Source: Panopea generosa
Taxonomy: Eukaryota; Mollusca; Bivalvia; Adapedonta; Hiatellidae
DNA length: 64,000 nt
Assembly: GCA_029582155.1 (NCBI GenBank)
Contig: CM055897.1
Location: forward strand, 4,447,001-4,511,000
Direction of reading: 5' to 3'
In this document: piece by piece, positions 1 through 10,037 of the stretch
Layout: each line of letters starts with the position of its first letter
Position numbering within the stretch: position 1 is the first letter of the stretch
Translations under genes and position numbers: made by a program
The notes under the pieces: generated by a model
Told to the model about the DNA's origin: nothing
What the model saw: only the letters and a program-made list of their open reading frames with translations
Database searches by the model: none

Positions 1-2796
1 TTCAAACAGAAAGTAAGCTTTTTAGGCCATGTAGTTAGTGCCAATGGGGTTAAGACAGACCCAGAAAAGATTGAGAAGATTCAGAAATGGCCAACACCAA
101 CTAACCCAGATGAGTTGCGTTCCTTAATGGCCTTCGCGGGATACTACAGGAAGTTTGTCAAGAACTTTAGTACACTGACTAAACCTCTCTCTTGCCTCCT
201 GCCACCAACCTCAGTCAAGAAAGGAACAAAGAAGCCAAAGCTTGATTGGAAGTGGACCGATGTGGAACAAAGGGTCTTTGATCATCTCAAAGAAATACTA
301 TCATCACCTCCTGTCTTAGCTTACCCTGACTTTAAGCTGTCATTTGAACTTCATACGGATGCATGTGTAAAGGGCCTAGGGGCAGTACTTTACCAACAAC
401 AAGGTGATCAAAAGCGGGTAATAGCTTATGCCAGCAGAGCAGTAACAAAGTCTAAACAAAACTACAGTGCTTTCAAGTTAGAATTTCTAGCCTTGAAGTG
501 GGCTGTGACTGAGAAGTTCTCAGATTATTTGGCAGTGAACCACTTCTCAGTTCTCACCGATAGTAACCCACTTACATATATCTTGACTAGTGCCAAGTTA
601 GACGCAACAGGGCAGCGGTGGGTATCGGCACTTGGGGAGTACTCTTTTGACATCTCATATAGGGCAGGATTAAAAAATGCAGATGCTGATGGCATGAGTA
701 GATTCCCCCATGACAAACTAGTAGATGGAGATACAGAAAAGATCAGGATTGATGACAACACAATCAAGGCCATATGTTCTGGTAGCGACTCTCCAGCATA
801 TGTTGAAACCCTTCCATCATTCAGCATTAATATTGTAGAAGCGACTGAGGACGAAAGCCAAGAACTTGCTCAGAAAGAAATGAGAGAAATTAGAAAGATG
901 CAAAGACAAGATCCTTTAATAGACAAATGGAGAAAGGCAGTGATTGATGATAAGATACCATTTTCATGTTGGGGTAAAGAAAATCTAACCATGAGGAAAC
1001 AATTCAAGAGTTTAAGAATTAAAAGAGGAATTTTGTTTAGAATTATAAGGGAACAAGACACCGAAATTGAACAGCTAGTACTACCGGACTGCTACAGAAA
1101 AGAAGTACTGAAAGGTCTCCACAATGATGTAGGACATCCTGGTAAAGAAAGGACAATGAGACTACTGCGAGAAAGGTACTATTGGCCCGGAATGTCAGCC
1201 TGTGTAGATCAGTGGATAGTAAAATGTGACCGTTGTATCAGGAGGAAATCCTCATTAAACCAGAGAGCACCACTGATCAACGTCAACACCACATACCCAC
1301 TTGAACTTGTTTGTTTTGATTTTCTGACTTTAGAGCCATCAAAAGGAAATTATGGAAACATTCTTGTCATCACTGATCATTACACTAAATACGCCATAGC
1401 AGTACCAACCAGGAACCAAACAGCAAGAACAACTGCTGAAGCTTTCTACAGTAAGTTCATCATCCATTATGGCATTCCAACAAGACTACACTCTGATCAG
1501 GGTGCTAACTTTGAAAGCGACATCATCAAAGAACTATGCAACATCATGAACATCAAGAAGAGTCACACAACACCTTACCATCCACAAGGAAATTCGGGTC
1601 CTGAAAGGTTTAACAGAACTCTACTTGATATGTTAGGAACCTTAGAAGACGAACAAAAGAAAGACTGGAAGAAGTATATTGATTCATTAGTCTATGCCTA
1701 CAATTGTATACCCCATGAGACTACAAGAATATCCCCACATGAATTGATGTTTGGAAGGAAACCTAGACTGCCGATAGATTTAACATTTGACAAGGCTCGA
1801 GATATTGAGACAACAAACAGAGACTCTAAGGAGTATATAAAGGATCTCAGAGAAAGGATGAAGAAGACGCAAGAGATTATAAAGGGACATATAGAGAGAG
1901 CTAAGGACAAACAGAAGACCAGCTATGACAAAATGGCTAAGGCTGTAAAGATTTCAATAGGGAACAGAGTTCTAGTTAGAAAACTGGCATTTGAAGGGAA
2001 GCACAAGATAGAGGACAAATTTGAAAAGGATGTTTACATAGTCATTGAACAACCCAGACCTGACATACCTGTGTTCAAAGTACAATCGGAAGAGACCAAC
2101 AGAGAAAGAACATTACACCGGAACCACCTATTGCTCTTAGAAGAAGTAGCAGATGAAAAAGAGGATGAAAGCTTTAGACAAGCAGGTAAGGAAGAGGATG
2201 CTTCCAGAGAGAAACAGGCAACCAAGGAACCTGAAGAAGTTGAGAATGAAGTAGCAAAACGTGACGTCACGAAATGTGAGGAAGACTCTGACAGTGATGA
2301 TGGAATTGGTTTTGTAGATATTACAAACCTACATGGGGACGCCTATGATCCAATCAGAGAGGAAAGTCAAGCAGAAGTTGCTGCAAAAGATATTACTGAG
2401 GAGAAAGACACAGATAACTCTGAAGTCTTAGAGGTTGATATAGATATAAATGCTACAGGAATAGATGAAAAGTTAAGTATACCAGTAAATGTTTTAGATG
2501 ATAGTGATACACACACTGGTCATGGTGCTGGTGATACTAGTTCAGGTATTCAGACAGATGAGAAAAAGGGTAAAGATACAGAAACTGAAGAAGAGAAAGA
2601 TGACCATACACTTAGTGATATAGAGCTAACTGATGAAGGAGCGAAAGCGACAGATGCCAATGATACAGATAACAGTGTGCATGATGAAGACACAGACCAA
2701 ACAGTAGTCAAACAGCCTTTTGTACAAGCAGTAGAAGATACAGGTCACGATACAGACAAACAACACATGGCAGCAGCCGCAGAAGGTGGCGCTTGA
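1..2796 (+). CDS. Ty3/Gypsy pol polyprotein, 3' part (RT end, RNase H, integrase, acidic tail); 5' end outside window
   Basis: The frame is open from base 1 to the TGA at 2794-2796, and its start lies before the window. It opens in the end of the RT domain (FLGHVVSANG is visible) and continues into RNase H, whose first catalytic Asp is the TDA at 358-360. The integrase has an HHCC zinc finger (His codons 1120 and 1135, Cys codons 1225 and 1234). It also has a DD35E core: Asp 1318, Asp 1495 in SDQGANF, Glu 1603 in PERFNR. The usual PYHPQGN motif precedes the Glu. After about 2130 the protein runs into an unusual Asp/Glu/Thr/Lys-rich tail of about 220 residues. Family knowledge: these domains copy and integrate a Ty3/Gypsy retrotransposon. 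No stop or frameshift interrupts the visible part, so this is a fairly young copy. Protease and gag are not in the window. Confidence 0.93.
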   Translation, partial: FKQKVSFLGHVVSANGVKTDPEKIEKIQKWPTPTNPDELRSLMAFAGYYRKFVKNFSTLTKPLSCLLPPTSVKKGTKKPKLDWKWTDVEQRVFDHLKEILSSPPVLAYPDFKLSFELHTDACVKGLGAVLYQQQGDQKRVIAYASRAVTKSKQNYSAFKLEFLALKWAVTEKFSDYLAVNHFSVLTDSNPLTYILTSAKLDATGQRWVSALGEYSFDISYRAGLKNADADGMSRFPHDKLVDGDTEKIRIDDNTIKAICSGSDSPAYVETLPSFSINIVEATEDESQELAQKEMREIRKMQRQDPLIDKWRKAVIDDKIPFSCWGKENLTMRKQFKSLRIKRGILFRIIREQDTEIEQLVLPDCYRKEVLKGLHNDVGHPGKERTMRLLRERYYWPGMSACVDQWIVKCDRCIRRKSSLNQRAPLINVNTTYPLELVCFDFLTLEPSKGNYGNILVITDHYTKYAIAVPTRNQTARTTAEAFYSKFIIHYGIPTRLHSDQGANFESDIIKELCNIMNIKKSHTTPYHPQGNSGPERFNRTLLDMLGTLEDEQKKDWKKYIDSLVYAYNCIPHETTRISPHELMFGRKPRLPIDLTFDKARDIETTNRDSKEYIKDLRERMKKTQEIIKGHIERAKDKQKTSYDKMAKAVKISIGNRVLVRKLAFEGKHKIEDKFEKDVYIVIEQPRPDIPVFKVQSEETNRERTLHRNHLLLLEEVADEKEDESFRQAGKEEDASREKQATKEPEEVENEVAKRDVTKCEEDSDSDDGIGFVDITNLHGDAYDPIREESQAEVAAKDITEEKDTDNSEVLEVDIDINATGIDEKLSIPVNVLDDSDTHTGHGAGDTSSGIQTDEKKGKDTETEEEKDDHTLSDIELTDEGAKATDANDTDNSVHDEDTDQTVVKQPFVQAVEDTGHDTDKQHMAAAAEGGA

Positions 2797-2823
2797 CAAA
2801 GTAACACCAACCCCACAATCAAG

Positions 2824-2955
2824 ATGACCATACGACCTGTAGATAACAAAATGCAGGCATTAGACGCTCTCATGAGATCAGGTCTCATAAATGAAGTTGA
2901 TAGCGATACAGCCCATAGGATGGTTGAAGCCATTATGGACAAGAATTACAACTAA
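2824..2955 (+). CDS. 43-residue ORF in frame after the Gypsy pol stop
   Basis: An ATG at 2824 opens 43 codons ending at TAA 2953-2955, in the same frame as pol and separated from its TGA by only nine sense codons. The peptide starts MTIRPVDNKMQALDALMRSG and ends MDKNYN. No recognised domain is seen, and it contains a mix of hydrophobic and acidic residues. Either the pol TGA is a late mutation and this is the true C-terminus, or the TGA is read through, or this is a small separate ORF or chance. It lies between pol and the purine tract, so it belongs to the retrotransposon and not to a host gene. Confidence 0.4.
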   Translation: MTIRPVDNKMQALDALMRSGLINEVDSDTAHRMVEAIMDKNYN

Positions 2956-3090
2956 GATATTTGTACCGTTACACATTGTTTTATTTATTTTATCAGTTTT
3001 CAACAATTGAAGTATGTTCGCTACATATAGCATCATTTGATCAATTAATTATTATGCAGTAATTGAGCTGCGAGTCGCAGTTTTGCCACA

Positions 3091-3099
3091 GGGGGAGAG
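3091..3099 (+). other. Candidate polypurine tract of the Gypsy element
   Basis: A GGGGGAGAG run lies about 135 bases after the small ORF and just before a TG dinucleotide that could open the 3' LTR. Position and composition fit the plus-strand primer of a Ty3/Gypsy element. Confidence 0.5.
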
Positions 3100-3103
3100 T
3101 TAC

Positions 3104-3950
3104 TGTTCAGAACAGACAGTATATTATATCTATATTATATATATATAAACACACAACATTTGACTCTTTTAAATATTATTGTTTGCATTAAGTACTATGG
3201 TATCTTTGAATATGCAAATGCTTTTTTGTATTTTATATGAACAAGTAGATGTATGGGTGTACATGTACGACTAAGAAGCTTAGCTTCATACAGTAAAAAT
3301 AGCATAATGTATAGATTCATATGGAGTTGTGTAACGTAATTTTGTAATGTAACGTAATTGTTTTACTTTTAACTGACGAGACTAATGACGGGACGTCATT
3401 TTAACAAAGTAGGAGAGTATGTGACCGGACCGAATTTTAGACTGATTCTAGCATGACCGCGACGTATCTCGGACTAAGAAGTATTTCGGATTGTTTCGGA
3501 GTTGTTTGCTATGAACACATGTCTATGTTGGACGATTCTGATTGGATAATCAGAACGAGTTCACCTTTCGCGGGGTTTTATTGGCGAGTAGGAATTCTTC
3601 TCATTTTTAGTGGGAAATCTGAGTTGGTCAGTTGGTTCATTCTTTTTAGGTCGGCATTTATGGTATGTATCTTTATGGGTTTCTTTGTGTTCTGTCATTC
3701 AGTTTCGGAGAACTGTGTATTATTCTTTTCGCTAAACATTTCGCTGAAATTGCATTTTATGAGATTATGTAAATATCGTAGTTTTTCACATACATGTAAT
3801 ATTGAAATTGCGGCGTCGAGATTTTAACTGACTTGAAAATATACTAAAATAATATTCACAACTTCCTATCTTTGCACATCATGTTATTTTAACTTGCAGT
3901 TACACTGACAGTCACAGTGATAGTGAGAATGAAAGGAGCGGGTACAGTCA
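3104..3950 (+). repeat. Probable 3' LTR of the Gypsy element (boundaries tentative)
   Basis: The block starts TGTTCAG right after the purine tract and has a possible end at GTACAGTCA near 3950, about 850 bases. It is non-coding in appearance: the 124-codon frame at 3453-3827 has no domain and looks like chance. A pair of TGTAACGTAATT direct repeats sits at 3329 and 3348, and TATA-rich sequence lies near 3120-3150. The 5' LTR is outside the window, so neither LTR identity nor a target duplication can be checked, and the 3' boundary is a guess. Bases 3951-4330 hold nothing I can identify. Confidence 0.4.
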
Positions 3951-4329
3951 ATACCATATATTGGTGAGTTCTGCGTACAAACTGAAATTGTATTATTTAG
4001 TCATGCTTAGAAGATTATTCATGTCATTAAAGAGGTGCTTTGTTATAAAAATAATAATGCTACAAAGTTATGTTTTATAAGGAATGTTGAAATGGCCACT
4101 AGACACTTGGGTATAAGATCCGTTTGTCGTTTTGTGACATTATAATAGACTGCCTTTTGAACAACTGTTTTTTATATATATCCTCTTACTTAATATTTAT
4201 GGCTGTGTTAATATTGTATATTTTCAGATTGTCACGTAATTCCACGTAATACCACATTATGCTACTGGTGACTGAACAGAATGGTAAAACCCTCACCCGA
4301 TCTTGTTTTTCTTTATTCACACATCATGA

Positions 4330-4858
4330 TTACATCAGTTCCATGAAAACCCCCGAGCAAATTGAAACCCCAAATGGCATGACTTCGAAGGAATATTGCC
4401 CCTTGCGGCAGACGAATGCCAGCTTTTCACGTGCCGACACGTGAGATTTGATCTGCCAGTAACCTGCCCTAAGGTCCAGAGATGAAAAGTAATTAGACCC
4501 CCCCTCCCCCCCCCACCCCCCCCCCCCCCCCAAAGTGGCCAAGACGTCATCTATGCGCGGTATGGGCCAGGAGTTGGGTTTAATGATTTTGTTTAACTTC
4601 CGGTAATCCACACATAATCTGTGTGACTTATCCGCTTTCTGTACCAGGACAACCTGCGAAGCCCATGGGGAATGAGTGCGTTTGATCATCCCTGCTAAGA
4701 GCATGTCTTCTATCGCTTGATCAATTATTTTCCTGTCATTTAACCGCGGTGGGTATGGTCTAGATTTCACGGGAGGATGGTTACCTGTGTCTACCCGGAA
4801 CTGGACAGTATCCTTCCGCCCTAGATCCGCGTCTGTTTGTGCGAAAACGTCGCCGTTG
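4330..4858 (-). pseudogene. Ty3/Gypsy reverse transcriptase fragment interrupted by a C-rich tract
   Basis: Reading leftward from about 4858, the frame gives a typical linker and RT N-terminal half: RPYPPRLNDRKIID, then SPWASQVVLVQKADKSHRL, CVDYRKLN, PIPRIDD, SLDLRAGYWQI and MPFGV. Between DVLATLG and YFSSLDL the frame carries an abnormal run of glycines and a few other residues, produced by a C-rich tract on the plus strand at 4498-4531. The frame nevertheless stays open. The sequence ends shortly after MPFGV, so the catalytic YxDD box, RNase H and integrase are missing. This is a truncated relic of a different Gypsy copy from the one at 1-2796. Confidence 0.85.
4498..4531. repeat. C-rich homopolymer tract inside the RT relic
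   Basis: Runs of 7, 9 and 16 C are separated by a single T and a single A. The tract sits inside coding remains and expands a glycine stretch on the minus strand. Confidence 0.95.
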
Positions 4859-5076
4859 TGACGTTATATGTTAGTTATAGTGTGCCGGTGTTCTAGTGGG
4901 ACCCGAATGCCATCATACGAGAAGGGGTCAGGTTTGTTTAGACTCTGACAATAGTCATCACGTGTATGTCTTCTTCCAGTGAGACGTACGTGTCTTTCAC
5001 TCTTAAACACCCCAGATCGTAATATTATCGAACCCCGTTTGCTGTTAACCAGTCTCGCCCTAGTATCATTCTTCTT
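4859..5076 (-). pseudogene. Gypsy protease C-terminal remnant and linker
   Basis: On the minus strand near 5070-5035 the peptide ILGRDWLTANG is readable. This is the hallmark end of a Ty3/Gypsy aspartic protease. The sequence from there to the RT linker contains in-frame stops and frameshifts. The DTG active-site part and the nucleocapsid zinc knuckles are absent, because the gag frame ends almost directly before this point. An internal deletion has apparently joined gag to the end of protease. Confidence 0.6.
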
Positions 5077-5077
5077 T

Positions 5078-5619
5078 TCATGTTCGAGACTGCATGATTA
5101 TTTTTAACTTGAGATCATCTTGTGCAAACCCGTCTATAAAAAAGCCCACTAACTGTTGTTCTATGGGTTGGACGTCCCCGGTATGGCTGGCAAAAGCCTC
5201 TTGACCTAGAATTAATAATCTTTCGGCATATATTTGGACGCTTTCGTCCGATTTTTGTTTGACTTTTCGTAATAGCAGGAATGCATGTTGTAGGTCAGTT
5301 ACTTCACCGAACCGGGACAACAGTTCGTTTTGTAGGTGTCGCCAGGTCTCCCTGGGGTGGTCGACCATATAACGTTGTATGAAGTCGCTCACCGGGCCCC
5401 TACTAGCTTGATAAGCTACTAATCTTATTTTGTCCTCGCTTAACCCGTTCAGGATCGCGTATTTTTCTATCTGTTTAACAATTCCTTAAAGTGTCTGGCC
5501 GTGCCATCAAAGGGTGTGATTATCTGCGCAACCCCTAGTACACTTAAGGTGGTGGACAAGTTTGACATTTGTATCGCCATATTTTGAAAAAGAGTTTTAA
5601 TTGCGTCTGGTTCGTTCAT
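5078..5619 (-). pseudogene. Gypsy gag relic with one frameshift
   Basis: An ATG at 5619 (reading leftward) starts MNEPDAIKTL and leads through ITPFDGTARHF, a typical retrotransposon gag opening. Around 5475-5490 the frame shifts by one base and continues as QIEKYAIL, then WRHLQNELLSRFGEV and SVQIYAERLLILGQEA, to a stop at 5078. The matrix/capsid-like helical region is therefore present, but the zinc-knuckle region is not. It lies upstream of the protease and RT remnants in the right order, so the three are one deleted element. Confidence 0.75.
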
Positions 5620-5724
5620 TTTTGTGGTTATATACTGACAGAGCGTAAAAAAAAAGTCACTAACCTGTTGTACCGTGTTTCCTTCGTTGTGTTGTGTCTT
5701 CTCTGACGCCGATGTTCCCAGCGT

Positions 5725-5742
5725 CCCTTATCACGAGCACCA
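5725..5742 (-). other. Candidate primer-binding site of the minus-strand Gypsy relic
   Basis: On the minus strand this reads TGGTGCTCGTGATAAGGG. It begins with TGG as expected for pairing to a tRNA 3' CCA end, and lies about 105 bases before the gag ATG. LTR remains should then extend to higher coordinates (about 5743 onward), but their outer end is not visible. Confidence 0.5.
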
Positions 5743-5798
5743 ATTTAACTTTGTAGCGTAATGAGGGTAGAAATACAAGTTCACAATTTAGTTGAAGA

Positions 5799-5823
5799 CC
5801 CCCCCCCCCCCCCCCCCCCCCCC
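5799..5823. repeat. Poly-C tract of 25 bases in probable LTR sequence
   Basis: There are 25 consecutive C on the plus strand, about 55 bases beyond the candidate primer-binding site of the minus-strand Gypsy relic. Exact length is prone to sequencing error. Confidence 0.95.
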
Positions 5824-5829
5824 TTCCTT

Positions 5830-7780
5830 CTATTTCTTTAGTTATTAACTCCCGATATATCAAATTCCAGTAATTGGAATTAATCACTATTTCTAATCTG
5901 TTTTTCGGTCCCTCGATCCTAAAATATATTGATTTTTTCACTCGTTATTTCAAATTTTTATCACCGCTTGAAGATGAAAGACAAACCGTCGGAGGTGATA
6001 ATTGTTGATCCAATACCTGTAATTTATCGCTTCATGTGTCTGTACTGGCAGGTAAGTTAACTGTGTCATCAAATTGTTATACTACACAAACAAGCGATAC
6101 AAACGCTAACTAGACAAACAACGCCGAAGTGTTAGAAGACGTTTTTGACATGTGCTATTTTTCGTCTTATTTTTTATTTGTAAAGTTGTTGTAACCATTG
6201 TTTGTATATAACCTGTGTTTATATTTCAGTTGCCTATTCTATTTATTTGATATTCATGTAAATAAAAAGTATAAAAATTAAAAGTATATTTTGTTTATCT
6301 ATTATATCACACTAAAAAATATACACTGTTCACGCACTATGCAAATAGACAATTAGCTTACACACAGATAACAACGCACAACATACGTTTGCGTAGAAGA
6401 AAATGACGCATGTAAACAGTATAATTTACCACGGTTTAAAATAAATCCACAGCACACATCAATATAAATAAAGTTTATAGCATGTGTAAATATAACGACA
6501 ACGTGTTATATTCATTAAAAAAACAACAAATAGAGGTATTTATATGTACAACATGTATATTTTCAACGATATATGAAGTGGGTGGGGTAACCGAAAAAAA
6601 TTTGAACAAAAATAGACTCCTGACAAATCGAACTTCAGATATTTCGAATTATTTTTACGGTCCCACGGAATTCGAAATAACGAGTTTCGACTGTACTACA
6701 GAAATCCAATTAACTACTACAGAAATCTAATATTGGATTCCGGACTTTGTTACATTTCTTAAAAAAACTAAACATGAACTACATCTATTTATATAACAAC
6801 TACTACTAAATAAGTAATAATAAATAATTAAAACTAACTGTAAAAAAATAACTGAATAAATAAAAATAAATAAATAAACATGAACACTACTGAATAATTA
6901 ATGAGACTCTGTATTATAAATAACTTACATGTTTTTTCTCCAACGGCCAACACTCAAATGAATTCCCTACGTTCCGCAAGACCACAAGTGATTGATAACT
7001 AAAGTTCTATTTATCCGATAACATTTTTGCAAACACTTTTGGAAAGCCTTATTTATTACGGTTGTTCACATATTTATTTCATTTTTTTTATGTTTATAGG
7101 AACATGGACTTTTTTTCAGTCCGAATACGGCACCATAAAATCATAGTTTTCCCTATATGTCAAATGTAAAATATGAAACATTATGAGAAGTAGTGTGTAT
7201 TTAAAAGCAGTTTACGTATCTTTAATATGTAATGACATATTTTTTTAAATAAAAGTCATCATTTAAAAAAAATGTTGACAAAATTTTTAAAAAGAACATT
7301 TTCGTTTATTCACCAGGTAATAATTATAGATTATAGGCGGGGCGCGAAATGTGAAAGCTGTGCTTGATAATAGTCTGTTAAAATAGACATTCGTGATTTG
7401 AATATTGGATTACATGTGATAAAAATTATATGGGCATGTTCGTGAATGTATGGACAGTAAGATAAGGTAAACATTTGAATTAATTTCGCTCTGCATGTGC
7501 AGAAAACAATGAAAATCATGAAAACAAAAGATAAAAATGGGTACATAAATTGTATGTGGTTAAATTTTCACATCCAGTAACCGATCAATACAGGATAAAC
7601 TACAATAGAAAGGTGTAGTATTTGCCCTTGGGGCAAATGTCCCTTTGTTCGTGTGACTTATGTTTTCAGTGCTAATATAAGATACAGTACATGAATCTGA
7701 ACTTTATATTGTACTGTGCTGTGTATTAAAAACAAAATTGAATTGGTAATATACAATCACGCTAACTGGACGTCGTTCTT
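5830..7780. other. AT-rich stretch without genes, one transposon end
   Basis: No ORF with a recognisable product is seen. The only structured piece is at about 6600-6695, which ends CGAGTTTCGACTGTA and contains TTCGAATT-like blocks. This resembles the terminal inverted repeat of pogo/Tigger-type DNA transposons, but no opposite end was found. A small perfect hairpin ATTTGCCC-TTG-GGGCAAAT lies at 7620-7638, about 220 bases before the LINE ORF1 start. Confidence 0.5.
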
Positions 7781-7843
7781 ACGCTGTATAGATTGATACA
7801 ACATTGTTTATAAAATTATACATAATAACTTATATCAAGGACA

Positions 7844-9727
7844 ATGTCGGCTCTTTCTTCAAACACGGTATACGCGGAGCTAGAACCAGTAACACTTGAT
7901 GACAATACGGATGTGAAGGTTCCTATGCCTATTCCTGTGTCAAATGTGACCTCGTACTCACTGATGATGAGTGGCGATGATAATAATGCTGAATATGATC
8001 TTAATGAACTTAATCGCCTGATAAAACAGTTTCGAGATCTACCGACTGATATGTTCGTTGCCCGTCTTCTACGAGACTATTCGTCATGTGAAACAACCCT
8101 AGAGCATACTCGCCAAATGCTGTTTGATACCATACGTGAAGACGACGATTTTCCATATGGATTACAAGCTGTACTTAAGCGACGAGTGTCTACACGTAGT
8201 GGTGAAACCATAGCAACGAAGCTGTCTCAAGATATACATTCGCTTCTATCCGTTATCGAGGGTGAAGATGTATCGTTACTAAAAGATATGTTGAGTTCGT
8301 CTCGTGGCAGAAGCAGCTCAATATCACGGTCCAATTATACAGTGACACAAAAGCAAACGCAATTATGCAGCTGTAGCCAAGATATTGTGTTTATGAAAGA
8401 CTCGCTATCTCGTCTTGAAGCAGAGATTTTAATGTTAAAACAAAATCGGTTAGCAGACGAGAAGCAGTATGACAAACAAATAAAATGTGTCTCGGACTCT
8501 ATTCTTGGTGTCAAAACTGAATGCTTAGCTTATGTTAACGCTACGAACCAAGGCGTGTCTCAGATGCAGGAAACAATATCCGTGCTGCCTATCAATGATA
8601 TGTACTCTCTAAGGTCAGACATTAACTTGGTCAGGAAGAGACTTGACGTTATTGAGACGTATATAGACAAAAACGATACAATTCTGATAACTAAAGTAAA
8701 TGTGCCTGTGGTGTCCCTCCTCAACCCACCCTCCTTATCAGATCTAGCCACCAATGCATTACGATCTGGTAACGTGGGTGAGTTTGGGCTGACAACTGCT
8801 CCTTTAAACAATTTTGGAAGTTTGGATATGCCATATGAACATAATAATAATGATATGGAAGCTAGTGTAAATGAAATAACAGACAGTTTGTGCGTAAACA
8901 ATGAGACGCAATTAACCACGGAACTGGTCACCACCTTGCAAACATCAACATGTACTGCTGATGAACGGGTAACAGTGTCACCAAATAAGACAGTTATAGA
9001 TGTATCAGTTCAATGTGATGAAAGCAATCCATTTCAAAATGGTAATGTTGATATGAGTGGTTCATTTGGAGATCTGCAAACTGAGCGGACTAAACGTGTT
9101 TCAGACTGCAGAGTTCCAAATGAAACTAACAGCTCAACACATTCCAACATCAAACATACAAATACAAAGCATGACAATGTTTCAGATTCCGGTAACCGCT
9201 ATCATAAATATGGTAAAAATAAAAAGGACGGTCGCAAAGTGACATTCGCCGATATAGTCTCTACTATCGGAACACCAGAAGTACCACGGAAAAATGGCAT
9301 TCCCGTTAGAATCACTCGGCGCCACGATACCGAGATTGATGAAGATTTTAGTGTCTACGTGAGAAAGCGAACTCGTCGATATTTCATAGGAGGGTTTTCA
9401 AATTTGATGACTGAAGATAAACTAAGATCGTTTATTAAACAAAAAGGTCCAAAAGTGACCATGATACGTATATTTCCAGAAAAACGTACTCCTGACGGGG
9501 TCATTATTCAACTTAATGTTGAAGCTAATACCAAGTGCTATTTGCTTGAGGAAAGAGGTTTTTGGCCACGCGGTGTAACTTGTAAACAGTGGTTGTCGCG
9601 CAACTCACTAATCAAAAAACGTAAATCGGGCGAACGTCACTTTGCGGACCGATCCGGCAATTATAATGCTTGGTGTGACCCTACCCCGAGTTATGAAGAT
9701 TACAATAGGTACTGTAATTTAGATTAA
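7844..9727 (+). CDS. Non-LTR retrotransposon ORF1 protein (intact, 627 aa)
   Basis: An ATG at 7844 opens 627 codons to TAA at 9725-9727 without damage. The protein has a helical N-terminal half, a likely coiled-coil stretch around residues 175-235 (DIVFMKDSLSRLEAEILMLK), a Ser/Thr/Asn-rich middle, and a basic C-terminal domain at about residues 495-600. That domain has a ferredoxin/RRM-like look: RRYFIGGFSNLMTEDKLRSF, then a variable loop and GVIIQLNVEAN. Family knowledge: LINE ORF1 proteins bind the element RNA and often pair a coiled coil with an RRM-like domain. No zinc knuckle is visible. ORF2 follows 310 bases downstream on the same strand. The clade is not certain. Sequence homology to known ORF1 proteins was not checked. 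Confidence 0.8.
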   Translation: MSALSSNTVYAELEPVTLDDNTDVKVPMPIPVSNVTSYSLMMSGDDNNAEYDLNELNRLIKQFRDLPTDMFVARLLRDYSSCETTLEHTRQMLFDTIREDDDFPYGLQAVLKRRVSTRSGETIATKLSQDIHSLLSVIEGEDVSLLKDMLSSSRGRSSSISRSNYTVTQKQTQLCSCSQDIVFMKDSLSRLEAEILMLKQNRLADEKQYDKQIKCVSDSILGVKTECLAYVNATNQGVSQMQETISVLPINDMYSLRSDINLVRKRLDVIETYIDKNDTILITKVNVPVVSLLNPPSLSDLATNALRSGNVGEFGLTTAPLNNFGSLDMPYEHNNNDMEASVNEITDSLCVNNETQLTTELVTTLQTSTCTADERVTVSPNKTVIDVSVQCDESNPFQNGNVDMSGSFGDLQTERTKRVSDCRVPNETNSSTHSNIKHTNTKHDNVSDSGNRYHKYGKNKKDGRKVTFADIVSTIGTPEVPRKNGIPVRITRRHDTEIDEDFSVYVRKRTRRYFIGGFSNLMTEDKLRSFIKQKGPKVTMIRIFPEKRTPDGVIIQLNVEANTKCYLLEERGFWPRGVTCKQWLSRNSLIKKRKSGERHFADRSGNYNAWCDPTPSYEDYNRYCNLD

Positions 9728-10037
9728 TCAAGTATATTAATCTCAAACAAATTACTCAATGGTATAAACATGTTGATGGTTTTTTTTTGTAATATTAAGA
9801 AAATTAGTTTATTATCGTTGAACACGTGTGGTGTAACTTATAATCGTGATTGTCATTGTATTCAATTGAATATTTGCTTGGCATACATAGGATGTTCTTC
9901 GAACTCGGACTGCTTATGTGGCTATAACTTACCTTTGTTTGATACAGTATGCAGCAGCTATAAACGGAATTACGTATTATTTACTCAAGCGTCTTTAGTT
10001 TATAATATGCTATTATATATTTTTTTAATCTGCAATC
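9728..10037 (+). other. Inter-ORF region of the LINE with a 93-codon frame
   Basis: A frame at 9770-10051 overlaps the ORF2 start by 14 bases. Its early residues KISLLSLNTCGV resemble the beginning of an APE-type endonuclease (compare KKLNLLSWNATGL at the true ORF2 start), but the rest is cysteine-rich and unlike an endonuclease. It may be a decayed or duplicated endonuclease start, or chance. Confidence 0.35.

Noticed and set aside
3453..3827. 124-codon frame with hydrophobic stretches, looked at as an env-like ORF
   Set aside because: It lies inside probable LTR sequence, lacks a signal-peptide/TM layout expected for envelope, and shows no conserved motif.
7620..7638. 8-bp hairpin as a LINE promoter or terminator element
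   Set aside because: A single small palindrome without recurrence or known role; could be chance.
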